64,000 nucleotides of DNA from positions 124,001 to 188,000 of the forward strand of contig JAJSPD010000083.1 of the NCBI GenBank assembly GCA_021307315.1. The letters are read 5' to 3'. The stretch comes from Bisporella sp. PMI_857 (taxonomy: Eukaryota > Ascomycota > Leotiomycetes > Helotiales > Helotiaceae). Of the stretch, positions 23,211 through 34,767 are shown in pieces (the first letter of the stretch is position 1; the number at the start of each line of letters is the position of its first letter). Both the position numbers and the translations under genes were made by a program. Under the pieces are notes generated by a model. It was not told where the DNA came from. It worked only from the letters and a program-made list of their open reading frames with translations, and did no database searches.

Positions 23211-24275
23211 TGATAACTGGGCCATTTCAAGATACTCTGATGCTACTGGATATAATATCAGTACGATTTCGCTTCATTACTTTATCCTGTATTGATCCAC
23301 GCTCGGGTCTAGAAGAAAGGTGATGGATCCACGCGGGGGTTACAGTACAGTTACTATACAGTAGGAATAAAGTTGAAAAAGCTTCATGCTGTACTCGCGT
23401 CAAACCAGGGGAAATATCCAAATTAAACGAATCAAACCTCATGTTCCTGAACTTTCGCGCCACATTCAACAGCACAGCCACTTTTGGGTGGCAAAAGTGG
23501 TCAGCAACCTGGATATATGCCGTCAGTGTTGTCGCAAGAGCCAGCTATTCCTGATCGATGTTCTGCAGCGTTCGGCGGCAGCCATACAGTAATTTACTTT
23601 AGCATTGCTTCCGGCTGTCTCAAAACGGGAAGTAGCCAACCGTGCCGAGTGCCCGGGTTTGCAGATGGGATTTCCTATAAACCTGATGGGAGTGCCACCA
23701 TCATTGTCTTACATTGCGCTAGAACGAAAGTGCATATTCGAATCATAGCATATTGCAAGAGACTCAAGGGAAGATCTGCTTCCGATCTCTTCTGGCCGGC
23801 ATCACTGGCTGGAGTTGGGGATCCCGGACGGTGATCTTAGGACAAGAGTATGGAATCTTCCCAATACCGGCACTATCCTTCTCATTTTGGAAGATTTTCA
23901 CTGGAAATGGTAGGGCAGCTGGCAATCATCAAGTTGATCGTATTGCTAGCCTGTTTTGAGCGATCTATGTGAATGGCTGCATTTTCTCCGCAAACTCCAA
24001 CATGCAGCTTGTATCTGAGACGTGAATCATACGGACCCGCTCATGCCCTAACACTACGCTTTTCCCGTTGTTCGATCAGTAATGATAAAGCTGCCGATGC
24101 TATGACGCTGCAGTTTTTCGACCTGGAGGATATGACGAGCATTGTGATTGTAGTCATACCTTTCTCCAGAACAAACCTTCTATCCTCGAACGTAGTCTGT
24201 GCGTTCCTCCCTGTGCTCTGCGCCACGTATCCATCTGGGTAGTTGTCGAGATCCATCCAGGACTGGGGCGACATC

Positions 24276-24941
24276 TCATTCCACTATACCGTCATCAATT
24301 CGTTTGGTGAACTCGAGGCGTCGAACTCTCCTTTCCACTTGCTCCAGCTTACCCACTGATTCCGCCCAGCCATCACCTTGTTGTAAAGTATTGCCAGTGT
24401 GCCACCTATAAATCAATTCTGCACTACGCTCGCGCAACGAAGCTATCTCCGTATTCTGTGAGGCCTGAATGGCTTCTGCCTTCGCAATTCGGGGAATAAG
24501 TTCAATGAGCTGAGCAGACTGCTCCGCTGGCGGGATTGGCACATCGAGAATTGATGTTAGACGTGACGCTGTAGAAGGATAAGAGCTGGCTGACGCTAGA
24601 ATGATAGATAATATGCTTGATGTGTCCAAGGTACTAGGCACTTCCTCTGGACTGATAGATTGGAATAGATCGGGGTGTCTTGCATCTTGACGGTTTTAGC
24701 AGGTGGTGCTTATAAGCTTTGATTGATACTCACGGAGCCGCAATAAGTCCTGTACAACTTGGGACTTTGAAGCGAGCTGGTGCAGTGAATGCTCTAGCTG
24801 TGCAAGCCGTTTCATAGCAGATACTTTGGTATTGGCTTCAGCAATATCTGTTTGTCCACAAACTGCATATTCAATCCTTCGTAGTCGTGCCTCCAAGAGA
24901 TCAATGCTCTCAGCAGCAGTCTTATCAAAGGTGTCATCCAT
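24276..24941 (-). CDS. ro-3: Dynactin p24 subunit (RO-3/DCTN3 family)
   Basis: A small coiled-coil subunit of the dynactin shoulder complex, the activator of cytoplasmic dynein needed for nuclear distribution and organelle transport in hyphae. Two exons (24941-24734 and 24685-24276, intron 48 nt) give 205 aa. The protein is almost entirely helical: it opens with DLLEARLRRIEYAVCG, a heptad-patterned segment ends at VVQDLLRL, and the joined sequence continues HARHPDLFQSISPEEVPSTL, a signature I recall from fungal p24 proteins. A second coiled coil covers about 130-195 (SLRERSAELIYRW, VERRVRRLEF). The acceptor AAG at 24686 was chosen over a closer AG because only it keeps the frame. It is divergent from the amino-acid transporter, 448 bp apart. 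The dynein light intermediate chain gene lies 15 kb to the right. Confidence 0.9.
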
Positions 24942-25389
24942 CTTGTTCTATTATCGTAAGTTCAACTGGACGTTTGTATGTCATGTCGAACTTTATGTCA
25001 AGTATTTACAGTAGATGAAAGCTTGCTGTAGCTTCCCTGCCCCACAACTAACTTCGGGACCCCTGAAAACGTTTATTGATTGTGGCTTGGCGGGACATCA
25101 TTTATGGGGTTGCTTGCGCCTATTTTGACAGAATTACGTTTTCCAGAAGGATTTCTTTCGACTGTTGCCTTCAAGTAAATACTTTCCCCACGAACTTCGC
25201 ACTTAGATATCGTTCACCAGGGTCGGTCGTTTCCACAAGGCCTTTTGCAAGAGTATGATTGTGTTGATGAGGATCTGAGACGATTGCACATTTATCCTCC
25301 CGTGAAACAATTATCCCGCAAACAATCGAATACCACAGCGGATTATCGACGAATTTACGCTCAGCGGCAAAGTACGCAGTGACCCCGAG
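24942..25389. promoter_or_regulatory. Divergent promoter spacer, dynactin p24 and transporter
   Basis: A 448-bp spacer holding both promoters. No obvious palindromic operator or TATA-like box shared by both was seen. Confidence 0.45.
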
Positions 25390-27081
25390 ATGACGAACTA
25401 CTCTGCAATTGGGAGCGGCTCGAATGCGGACACTCCTCGGACTGGCAGGTGAGATTTGAATATTCCAGGCAGCACTGGCGTAGAAACTAATCTACCTTAG
25501 ACGGAGAGCAAAATCTTCTCTTAAGGACCAGCACTTCACCGGACAGGCATCATGGATAAGCAGCAATATCAACTTGGTAAACACCATCATTGGTGCCGGA
25601 ACCCTGGCTATGCCTCTGGCTATGTCCCATATGGGCATTCTCCTAGGGACGTTGGTCATATTGTGGTCAGGCATAACAGCAGCGTTTGGACTATATTTGC
25701 AATCAAGATGCGCGCGGTACTTGGAACGTGGGACATCCTCTTTCTTTGCGTTATCGCAGATTACGTATCCGAATGCGGCGGTTGTGTTCGACGCAGCGAT
25801 TGCAATAAAATGCTTTGGTGTTGGAGTGAGCTATTTGATCATTATTGGTGATCTTATGCCAGGTGTCGTCAGAGGATTCAATGATGGAGCAGATGCGATA
25901 CCATTCCTTGTGGACAGGCATTTCTGGGTGACGGTATTCATGTTCGTGAACTGCTCTGTTCCTCCTTATATACGATCTTTTAACAGATGCCAGGCTGGTA
26001 GTAATACCACTTTCATTCCTTCGCCGTTTGGATTCCTTGAAGTATACCAGCGTAGTAGCACTGATCTCAATATCCTACCTTGTGGTCTTGGTCGTCTACC
26101 ACTTTGGGAAAGGGGACACAAAGGCGGACCGAGGAGAGATCCATGTAGTGAGGTGGGCAAGTCTGATTGAAACACTGCAAAGTTTTCCGGTCATAGTCTT
26201 CGCTTATACGTGTCACCAGAACGTAAGTATTATGCTCCATATATATTACATGTTGCTGAGTCTCCCAGATGTTCTCAATCCTAAATGAGATCAAAGATAA
26301 TTCTCATAGAAGGACCACCAGCGTTATCGCGACGAGTATAGGATCAGCTGCATCTATCTATGTCCTAGTCGCAATAACCGGATATCTCTCCTTCGGCAAT
26401 GCTGTCAAAGGGAACATTGTGGGAATGTGTGAGTCAGAAACTATAATTTCCCTTGTTTTATGCTGACATTCGATAGACATTCCCTCAATTGCGTCCACAA
26501 TCGCCAAGGCAGCAATCGTTATTTTGGTCATGTTCTCGTACCCGCTTCAAGTGCACCCATGCAGAGCCTCCGTGGATGCTGTCCTGAAATGGAGACCCCA
26601 AGGGTTGTCATCAAGAAGACCTTCTAATGGCTCGCCTGCACGATCAGCGCTCTTGCCTCCCACACCCTCGCAACCGGCAGCTAGAAATGATACTATCGGC
26701 GAGGGAAGATTTGCTGTTATCACTACTGGCATAATAATTCTCAGCTACATCGCTGCTATGACTGTTTCTTCGCTTGACAAAGTGCTAGCTTATGTTGGCA
26801 GTACAGGAAGCACGAGCATAAGTTTCATTCTCCCAGGTCTATTTTACTACAAAATCTCCGCACCCGATTCTCCACACCACCAAAGATTAGCCAAAGGAGA
26901 TGACGATACCGAAAGCGAGAGCGATGAAGAAGAAGGCGGATTACTGGGCCAAGGGTCAAAAGGCGCTCCCTGGCGGAAAACCATTCTACGGAAATTGTCC
27001 CTTGCACTGTCAATTTATGGCATTTTTGTCATGGTTGTCTGCTTGGGTATCAACTTGTTCTTTACGGCAGCTGCTCATTAA
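25390..27081 (+). CDS. Vacuolar-type amino-acid transporter (AVT/AAAP family), one splice junction anomalous
   Basis: A proton-coupled amino-acid transporter of the AAAP family, most like fungal Avt proteins that move amino acids across the vacuolar membrane. Exons are 25390-25448, 25501-25945, 26002-26222, 26269-26428 and 26477-27081. The N-terminus is short and basic (TGRRRAKSS); the first helix carries NLVNTIIGAGTLAMPLAMSH, the family signature, with about ten further spans. An acidic loop (about residues 445-460) precedes the last helix. At the second intron no GT-AG pair keeps the frame. The donor at 25946 with the acceptor ending 26001 fits the protein pattern (FMF then IPLSFLRRLDSL) but is one base short. 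One extra G at the donor would restore frame; alternatively a weak GC donor at 25953 would work. If intact the protein is about 496 aa. It may be a recent one-base lesion, an assembly error or a non-canonical intron. Confidence 0.85.
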
Positions 27082-28823
27082 TACATGGATGAAGCAATGA
27101 GAAAACGAGACTATGAGCATTCAAACAGGCATTTACAAGGCGTTGCATGGTTTTGATAGACAAAGTAATTGTACAGCGGGTAAACGTTTGTGGCACTATG
27201 GCCCACAGCTATATAATGTGTACAGTACATGCTGTATAAGCGATAAACTAGAACAAGCTATGAACAGATCCTCTCATTCCAACGTGCCAGATTTAATAGC
27301 GCATTCATGGAGTTACTTCGAGTAATATAAGTTCCAGTGTCGTCTAGTTATAAGTAGATGTGATCAAGCTAGAGCATCTTCAACTATATTAAACAAGTGT
27401 AGCACACTTAAACTAGCAGATCCTACATATAATGCTTTTGGTCACTTGAGGACTAGACTTTGTAGGACACATTTCCAATGTCTTAAAACACGACAACAAT
27501 TAACATTAAGAGACCACAGATATTAGAAATTGCGCTATCTGAGAGGTGAACTTCATGAAGGGCCGTATTTTCAACTACCAAATATTGTCAACATTGAGAT
27601 TGGATAACTTTCCATACTATGCTTTGCGCTACTCACGGAACGGATTTTATGAGAACACTTGATTTTTTCAGTATTACCTGGTTTTGGCATATTGGGGGTC
27701 GAACTCACACATAGAAGGATACCTGATGCAGATCAAGGCCAACAGTTTTGTTTTCCCCATGCACTGTGATTATCTTACTGTTCTTCTAGGAAAGAAGACT
27801 TGCAAATGTCAATCTATATAGACACATTAATATTCGCGAGATATTAGGTAAGAGCGACTCGACACTTATATGTGTATAGCTTACCAAACATATGACTTGC
27901 CCAAAATCTACTCTTCTGTTGCGCCATGGCTTTGAGAACATCACCTCGATATACTTCCATGGCAAAGATTATAACAACATATTCGTATAGTCAACTAAAC
28001 ATATGACAGCGTATGAGAGTAAAGCTATTTTTTATTAGTCCTAGATTCGCAAATTTGAAATGATCTTCTACATAAGCTTAGCTTATCCCATGCATATAAC
28101 TACCAATGAGGCGTTACTTCACTCCTTGGTCCTTCACAATCTTGCTTGAGCTACCAAATTAGGTTATGCATGATGAGACTATAAGCACATGTCAATGAGG
28201 GTTGTCGACTGACTTGTAGCATGAGAATGGAAATGGAGGGATCGTTGATTGTGGGTAGATTGTGTAGGTGTCGTCTGATTACGACTTGCTTAGGCTTTTG
28301 GGGGAAGGATTCATGAAGGAGGAATAGTAGAGTATGGTAAGATGGCAAAGAATTAAGGCACAATCTGGTAAACCTCTATACAAGAGAGAGGACAGAAAGA
28401 AACCCGAGGGTTAGGAATATGGCTTCCCTGTATCGTTTCAATGGATGCTACAGCTCCCTCTTCGTTAAGCAATATTCTTCGAAGCCTCATCCATAAAGCA
28501 TGGCTTTGCAGTTTGGTGTTGCTTTATAGGGGTGACTTATTTACTGAGCCCTTGAGTATATAGCATAGGCTAACTCTTATAAATTTCGAAACAAGTAAGC
28601 TGGAATGAAATGAGAGTTGTGGGAACGCAAAATGTAAGATGCGGCCCGAGGAGAGAACTGTAGCGTGAGAGGTTTCTCACCCCTCATCCCTAATATCTGT
28701 ATCGGATCTAGACTCATGCAAGAACTTTCTCTTATTTTTACAGATATATACACCCATCCAAACGCCATTTCAATGCATATACACCTATTGTGAGGCAAAC
28801 ACCACGACGACCTCTTCCTCTTA
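27082..28823. other. 1.7-kb AT-rich spacer
   Basis: Both flanking genes end towards this spacer. It looks AT-richer than the gene blocks and holds no domain-bearing frame or RNA gene that I can see. Confidence 0.45.
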
Positions 28824-29425
28824 TCATACACTTGTCTTGACCTTTTCAGTCTTGGCCGAATCCGCAGTCTTGAGCTGTGCCTTCTGATCCGCCTTCTCCT
28901 TCTTCAAGTCCCACCATTTCTTCCTCTCTGGTTGTGGAACTTTGGGCAGCACATCTATGGGACGGAATTTAGGTTCTAGCAATCCTGCCTAATAATTGCG
29001 CGAAATTAGATTCCGTCTTTGGTTCTTGCTTGCAGATATCTTGGAATAGAAAGGAATATGTACCATTGATAATAATCGCCATGCTGTATCACTGGGTTGT
29101 GCGCCAACTCCGAGCCAGTATTTGGCGCGTGTTGAATCGAGCTTGATATCCTTCCACGGTCGCCCCTCGCCATCTACCGGAGGTTTGGGAATGGGATCAT
29201 ATGTGCCTATATTCAATTAGCCATCAGATTCTACCTAGATTGCTTGTATCAATACCACATACCAAGAACTTCGATAGGTTTGCTATTTCGTGCAGTGCTA
29301 TACCGAATGTCAGTGAGAATCCAGGAGATGATTGAGAGGGCTACGCACCGAGCCTGGGTCACAACAATATTGTAAAAAGGCGCATGACGACGCCCAAACC
29401 GAGCGAGACGGATTCGGACTACCAT
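28824..29425 (-). CDS. mrps16: Mitochondrial small-subunit ribosomal protein bS16m
   Basis: A component of the mitochondrial ribosome small subunit, homologous to bacterial S16. Four exons (29425-29349, 29297-29263, 29206-29064, 28988-28824) join in frame to 139 aa. It starts with [20 protein letters not shown], the S16 N-terminal signature, followed by [20 protein letters not shown] and [28 protein letters not shown] and RLLSM complete the bacterial-like core (about residues 1-85). A Lys/Glu-rich C-terminal extension of about 50 residues is typical of fungal mitochondrial forms. I chose this start because the family begins directly at MVxRIRL; an upstream in-frame start at 29500 would add 25 residues. 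The gene is divergent from NAD(P)HX epimerase, 315 bp apart. Confidence 0.93.
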
Positions 29426-29740
29426 TTCGGAGGGTTTGCAGAGGAAACGAGGTGATGTTGCGAGAGTTGGTGATGGTCCTAACTTTTTTCGAGGTTGCAA
29501 GCGGAGCGGGGCGGGAGTTTCCGTTTGTCTTGGCTTAGTGATGTCAACCGTCTACACCATCTTGCTCTTCCTCAAAGTCATCACATAAGTTTTCAATTTT
29601 CGTTGACGTTCTTTTTGATATTCTTCGGGTTTTAGAGTTTTTGCACTTTTGCATCGAACTTAGTAGGCGCCAGTAAGGCCCTTTGATAAGGTTAGCCCTA
29701 GAAGGCCAAGGTATCAAGTTAAATATTAAGCACAACAGCC
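29426..29740. promoter_or_regulatory. Divergent promoter spacer, mrps16 and NAXE
   Basis: A compact 315-bp bidirectional promoter between two genes linked to mitochondrial or metabolic upkeep. A GC-rich stretch (GCGGAGCGGGGCGGGAG) lies at about 29500-29517. Confidence 0.5.
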
Positions 29741-30774
29741 ATGAAGGTAAGGATGTTTTCCTTCTTTAACCCGAATTTACAGGCATTCGGACTAAAGTGA
29801 TGTATACTCAGACTCTCTCAGCCAAAAATGCGGCAGCACTGGATAAAGATCTCATGTCAATTGGTGCTTTCTCTATTGATCAATTGATGGAACTTGCTGG
29901 TCTCTCAGTTTCTCAGGCTGGTACTTCTCTTTTCTAATTGTTTGGAAAATACTGCCTGATATTATAGTCTACCGTGTTCATCCTCCAAAACTTGGACGAA
30001 GAGTCTTGGTCGCTTGTGGACCAGGAAATAATGGTAAGTCTGAGGCGGAAAGCTAGTGCTTCTAGAGCCAGTGACTAATGATTTTGGAGGCGGCGATGGA
30101 CTCGTTGCTGCGAGGCATCTATGGCATTACGGCTACAAGACAACCATTTACTACCCAAAGCAAAGCAAAAATGACCTATACCAAGTAAGGTTTTCTCCAC
30201 TCCTCTGCCATTCCACTTTTTGATCTCCCCGCAGCGTCTAGCAACACAACTCAAGAATCTTTCAATCCCATTTACAGATGATTTCCCTTCCGCAATCGAA
30301 GAGACAGATCACATCGTTGATGCTATTTTCGGTATGCCGCCTATTCCCTTTTCTCGGCAATCCTAACAAACTTCAGGCTTTTCATTCTCGGGCGAAGTCC
30401 GCGAACCCTTTCCTGCTGTCATTAAAGCTTTGGAAGAGACCTCAGTGCCGGTAACATCTGTTGATGCGCCCTCATCATGGAACATCGAGACTGGTCCACC
30501 ATCTGAAGGTCTAGGAGCCAGGTTTATGCCGCAAGTCTTGGTAAGCTTGACAGCACCGAAACCCTTGGTGAACAAGTTCAATGGGAGACATTTCATTGGT
30601 GGAAGGTATGAACCTAATTTTCCTGGTTAGCGATCAGGGATGTAGCTAAAGTGTTAATTCAGATTTGTAAGCCCAGATATCAAGGATAAATATGATTTGG
30701 AGTTACCAGAGTATGAAGGTATTGATCAAGTTGTCGAGGTCGATGGTGAGGGAGCACCAAAGTCAAAGGTCTGA
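29741..30774 (+). CDS. naxE: NAD(P)H-hydrate epimerase (NAXE, YjeF N-terminal domain)
   Basis: Epimerises the R form of hydrated NAD(P)H so that the partner dehydratase can repair it. Seven exons (29741-29746, 29812-29920, 29968-30033, 30090-30184, 30235-30331, 30377-30605, 30663-30774) join in frame to 237 aa. The first exon is only six bases, ATG AAG, and joins to give [18 protein letters not shown], as expected for fungal homologues. Family motifs are [17 protein letters not shown] at the N-terminus, the nucleotide-binding loop [28 protein letters not shown], and [13 protein letters not shown] with the conserved Asp. [13 protein letters not shown] and a short acidic tail end the protein. 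There is no kinase-like C-terminal half, so the dehydratase must be a separate gene elsewhere. The missing presequence suggests a cytosolic form or an alternative start. Confidence 0.94.
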
Positions 30775-31567
30775 GGCGCAGAATGCATAATTTAAATATA
30801 TATATAAATAGCCTCCATATACTACTTCTAGCAGTGGCTTAGAGGCCAAACCTTGATGTTATATTTCTTGTTGCTGTGAGATGTCGTTCACTTGCCCAAT
30901 CCTATAGCATTATTTAAGAATATCACTTATGCCACAACGGAAGTCGAAATGGAATTATAGTGAGGCTCATTCCCTCACGCCCAATCGCAGGCTTATAACA
31001 TAGCTTCTCTTCAGACTTGTTAAACGTCGTCACTACGCTTATACATTAAGATGTAAAGTTCGTCTTTAAGATGGTCTATCAGATTTTCTCACGTGATTGC
31101 CTTTTGATATTGTTATGTTGACAGCATAACTCTGAGAGACTTCATATTATGATTGCGCTGCGAAAACACTATTTTTGTTTATTTCCAAGAGTACTACCGA
31201 TCCACTGTGAATGTAGTTCAGAAATTTTGAGAGACAACTTTAAATTAAACGGGACTACAAAGAGGTACACACTTATCAGTAGTAGTAATAAGTATAGTAA
31301 AATCATTTATATTGCTAGATGTACTTGCATAAAATTGAAATGTCAATGTATATCAAGTGGAATGATGTCTCATTGCTTAGCTACGGAAACGCCAACAGTA
31401 ACACAAAAGCCAATCCTTTAACCCGGTGCTCCTATTACTTCCATTGTGAATTCCTTGGTCCAATTCCACCTAACGCCTAGTGTGAACTAAAAATTGGAGA
31501 ATAACAAGTTTGATGACTTGTAGTGTTTTGTGATGTGCTGGTCAGTTTCAACATATGAAGGCCTGAT
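30775..31567. other. Convergent 3' spacer
   Basis: This spacer lies between the 3' ends of NAXE (+) and the Bax-inhibitor-family gene (-). It is AT-rich with a TATATA tract at about 30796-30808. I see no gene. Confidence 0.45.
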
Positions 31568-32453
31568 TTAGTTGTTTTGGGTGTTGTTGAGGATGCGAAG
31601 AATAGCAAGGAACAGATTGATGATATCAAGGTAGAGACTGATTGCCGCCGCGATCTCCTCCTCGACATGATAGTGTCTCATGATGAGCTGAGTATCAACC
31701 AAGATATAACCGGAGAATATCAAGGCTGCGGCTCCAGAGTAGATTAATTCAACCGTGCTGTTTCCAGGGAAAAACATGGCTACAAATCCAAACAAAATCA
31801 AGAACCACAATGTCCCAAAAAGGTATGGCATCCATGATGTGAAGTCGTATTTGGTCTGGCAAGCGAACAAAGTCAAAGCAATGAAGATGCCTGCGGTAAG
31901 TAATACGGCCTGCAGGACGATGCGCGAGTCGAAGAATGACACAATAACGGATACGGAGTAGGCCTCAAGGGCTGTGAAACCTGAGAGGAAGAGGAGGTTC
32001 GTAGGGTAGGATTTGCGTTTCCAAAAGGTGAGAAGCATGAATCCGATTGCCCCAAATAGCTTCAAGAGGGTCAGCCGCAAATCTGCCAGATCGTAATCTA
32101 GTACTTACAGAGACCCATAACATCCATGTATTCTCCTGAATCCAGCCCTTATATCCTTCGCTCCAATAACTAACAGAGCTGAGGGCACCAGTGGCGATAA
32201 GCTGTACAGTCAAGATGGCGTAGACCTTTCTCACGAAAGCCATGCGAATATCGATAGAAGCCTCTGCCACTGATCCCCCAAACTTGAAGTCATCTGGAAT
32301 ATTGTCTTCACTGCTTCTGGGACCTCCCAAGAGAGCAGCCTGGTCGGTAGCAGCAGATGGCTCAGCATATGATGGCGGGGCTTGCGAATAGTTAGCTGTA
32401 TCCTCAAACGAGTCTCGCTGAGGAGCGGCGCTATATTTAGTGTTGCTCGACAT
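31568..32453 (-). CDS. bxi1: Bax inhibitor-1/TMBIM family membrane protein (Bxi1-like)
   Basis: A seven-span ER/vacuolar membrane protein of the TMBIM family, linked to calcium leak, the unfolded-protein response and cell-death control. Two exons (32453-32109, 32059-31568; intron 49 nt) give 278 aa. The cytosolic N-terminus contains QAPPSYAEP, a PPxY motif, then DIRMAFVRKVYAILTVQLIA at the start of the first helix, a family signature. The join SLFGAIGFMLLTFWKRKSYP is continuous with the second and third spans. Later motifs are TALEAYSVSVIVSFFDS, the FACQTKYDFTSW turn, and the C-terminal VELIYSGAAALIFSGYILVD followed by ISLYLDIINLFLAILRILNN, which carries the acidic residue of the proposed pH sensor. 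The pattern is closer to the GRINA/Lifeguard type than to human BI-1. Confidence 0.94.
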
Positions 32454-34767
32454 TATGGCGATTATTTATCCGTCCTTTAAGTGTAGTGAAGCTGTACAGT
32501 TGGAGATGTTTGAAGGTGGTAGGAAGTAACTCAGATGATGCTGCCTCTTTAATTAGCGCAGTGACGAGGCGGAGCTCCAGAGTGACCCACTTTTAGCTAC
32601 AACCTCATGATTTACGCCGCTGGATTAGATCAATGGAATCTCTGAAGTTTGCGCCGACATCTACCTGCTGCTCAATACCACTAATCACAAATTATATCTG
32701 TACAACACATTTCTCCAATTCTTTTGATGGGAAGCTCCTGATTCTAGGATTGATGTCTTCAGCAGAATCTAGCTCTATAACTGAATGCCTTCATTTCCTT
32801 GCTATGTTATTCCACATAACCCTAATATATGATAATTTTTCAAGCCCCTTGATCATTATTAATGTGTTTTATTTGCTGGTTTTTCTAAACAATAGCAAAG
32901 CTCATTTCCTATTGGGCTCTTTGCAAAATTAAGACATTTTCTGAATGCGACAAGTTTCTTAGCAGTTACTGATTAACAGAAAGTTCTGGCGAGGTTCGAC
33001 TTGAGCCCGTTATGGGTAGACTTTAAGTTTTCTGTTCTCCGAGTTGTTGGTTCAGCAAGGAAGATATCTATGACCCGAAAGGCTTAGGACTTTGCTAAGG
33101 GTGATTGTTGTTTCCATCATGACAGACTTGAAGCACTGTTTAAATTAGTTACTGGTCGCTATTAGAACAGTGCCTAAATAAAGGAAATATTCACACAAGT
33201 ATCAGAGCTGTATTTAACACGAGTACGAATCTCTCTGACGGCTAGCACTTTATAGAGTAGGAGGAATGAATCTGTAATATAATTGAGACCAGTATCCATT
33301 GCAGAGCTTGTTAAAGTAAAGCCGATTACTTTTTTCCTTAATAGTGTACCAAGGTCGTGAAAATTATTTGCGTCATGGAAATACTTCTAGTGTCTAAGAA
33401 CGGCGAAAGGTAGTTGGTGCGGTATAAATTATTACTACCTTTTTTGCCATTGCAAATCGAGCATCTGGAAGTGACCACAACGGGGTTCAATGATTGGGAC
33501 ATAACCGAGAATAATTTGTTGCTGATAAGTAATATGAGGATAGTAAAAAAAAAACTCGTCTTCTGATTAGTACAGAAGCTATAGACCCCATGAATGTAAT
33601 GGGAGGGGTATGGTATTGGGAAAGTTGAAACTAATACGTAATCAATCAGGAGTTGTTGTGTTCAATAAGTCTCACTATATTTTACAATGCTAGGATATAT
33701 ACGGACTCGAAAGGCGAGGAGATAGTTGAGACTCTGTTAGGGAGTTTCATGGTCGTCGATTTTATGAGAAATTCTGTAATATGGCAATAACAAGAGAAAA
33801 GATAATGTCTACGCGAAATGGGAAAGATTGCTCTGGTAATTACGATAGTAATGACTAAGATACGCGAACCAGGGATGACAAGCCAAAGATTGTTTAGAGG
33901 GTTTTTCCACACATAAATGCGCGATATTGACCTAGTGCCAGTATAGTCATTACATACACAATATGGATGTTATGATTCTTCAATTTCTCTACACAATCAA
34001 ATAAAACTAGGCATATGCCTATCCATCTGGAAAAGAGTTCAACCTTCCTCATACATACTCAAGACTACGTAAGCGAGCATTGTAGGAGGCGTTTTCGCGA
34101 TGAGATGAGACTGATGTAAGAAAAGAGTAATCCACGCTACATATAGGGAGAACGTCACGCACCATGCATCAGCCATGCGACGGAGAGAAGAAGGAAGTTT
34201 CAGTCCCCGCGATAAATACTTAGATGTCAAAGAGGATCAAGAAGATAACAGGGACCAATACAACAGAAGTAAGAGGAAACGAGAAGTATCAAATGCACCA
34301 GACGTAACCCCCCCCCAAAAAAAACACACAACAGCGAATGAGTAACGCGCCATCCTGCTGACAAGAAAGGCAAAAAGTTGTGATCTTAAAGCAGTAGGAC
34401 GTTGTAACACATTGAATATGAGCCTACCATCCAGGCTGGCAAGGGGGATGCAACGGAACGAGATAAAAAGACTCAATGACTTGAGAAAATGAATTTCATT
34501 CACAGCTCATAGGTATATCAAGTCTACCCCAGGTATAATAGAAGAAATAATTTAGCTTCACATTAGAAAGTGATAAGAAACACAAGTAGCTTTTTGAAGC
34601 CAGAATACTGCTTGCAAATGCCGTCAACGACCCGCAAAAATTATCCTTAGCTCCGAAACCCCTATCGACAACCGGGAGTGCAAACTGAGGCGACCATTCA
34701 TCGTTAAAAACTTGTCATCGAATATGGTGGTCGTTCTGAATGTGGAAAAATCAAGCCGTTATTTCGT
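32454..34767. other. 2.3-kb AT-rich spacer
   Basis: The first few hundred bases are the promoter of the Bax-inhibitor-family gene. The rest, up to the 3' end of the septin gene, is AT-rich with no domain-bearing frame. Short A- and C-runs occur (about 33545 and 34308). Confidence 0.45.

Larger units (their letters stand above)
21453..24275. other. 2.8-kb spacer: sho1 promoter and gene-free DNA
   Basis: The first about 700 bp are the sho1 promoter and leader, with T/C-rich tracts on its coding strand. The remainder up to 24275, the 3' end of the dynactin gene, shows no domain-bearing frame. A plus-strand frame of 116 codons at 23484-23834 has no motif and no splice partners. GGGAA and GGCATN short-unit repeats are present. 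Confidence 0.45.

Noticed and set aside
23484..23834. 116-codon plus-strand frame
   Set aside because: No motif, low-information sequence and no plausible splice neighbours.
27690..27725. GGTCGAACTC stretch resembling a tRNA B box
   Set aside because: No A box or cloverleaf arms at the right spacing on either strand.
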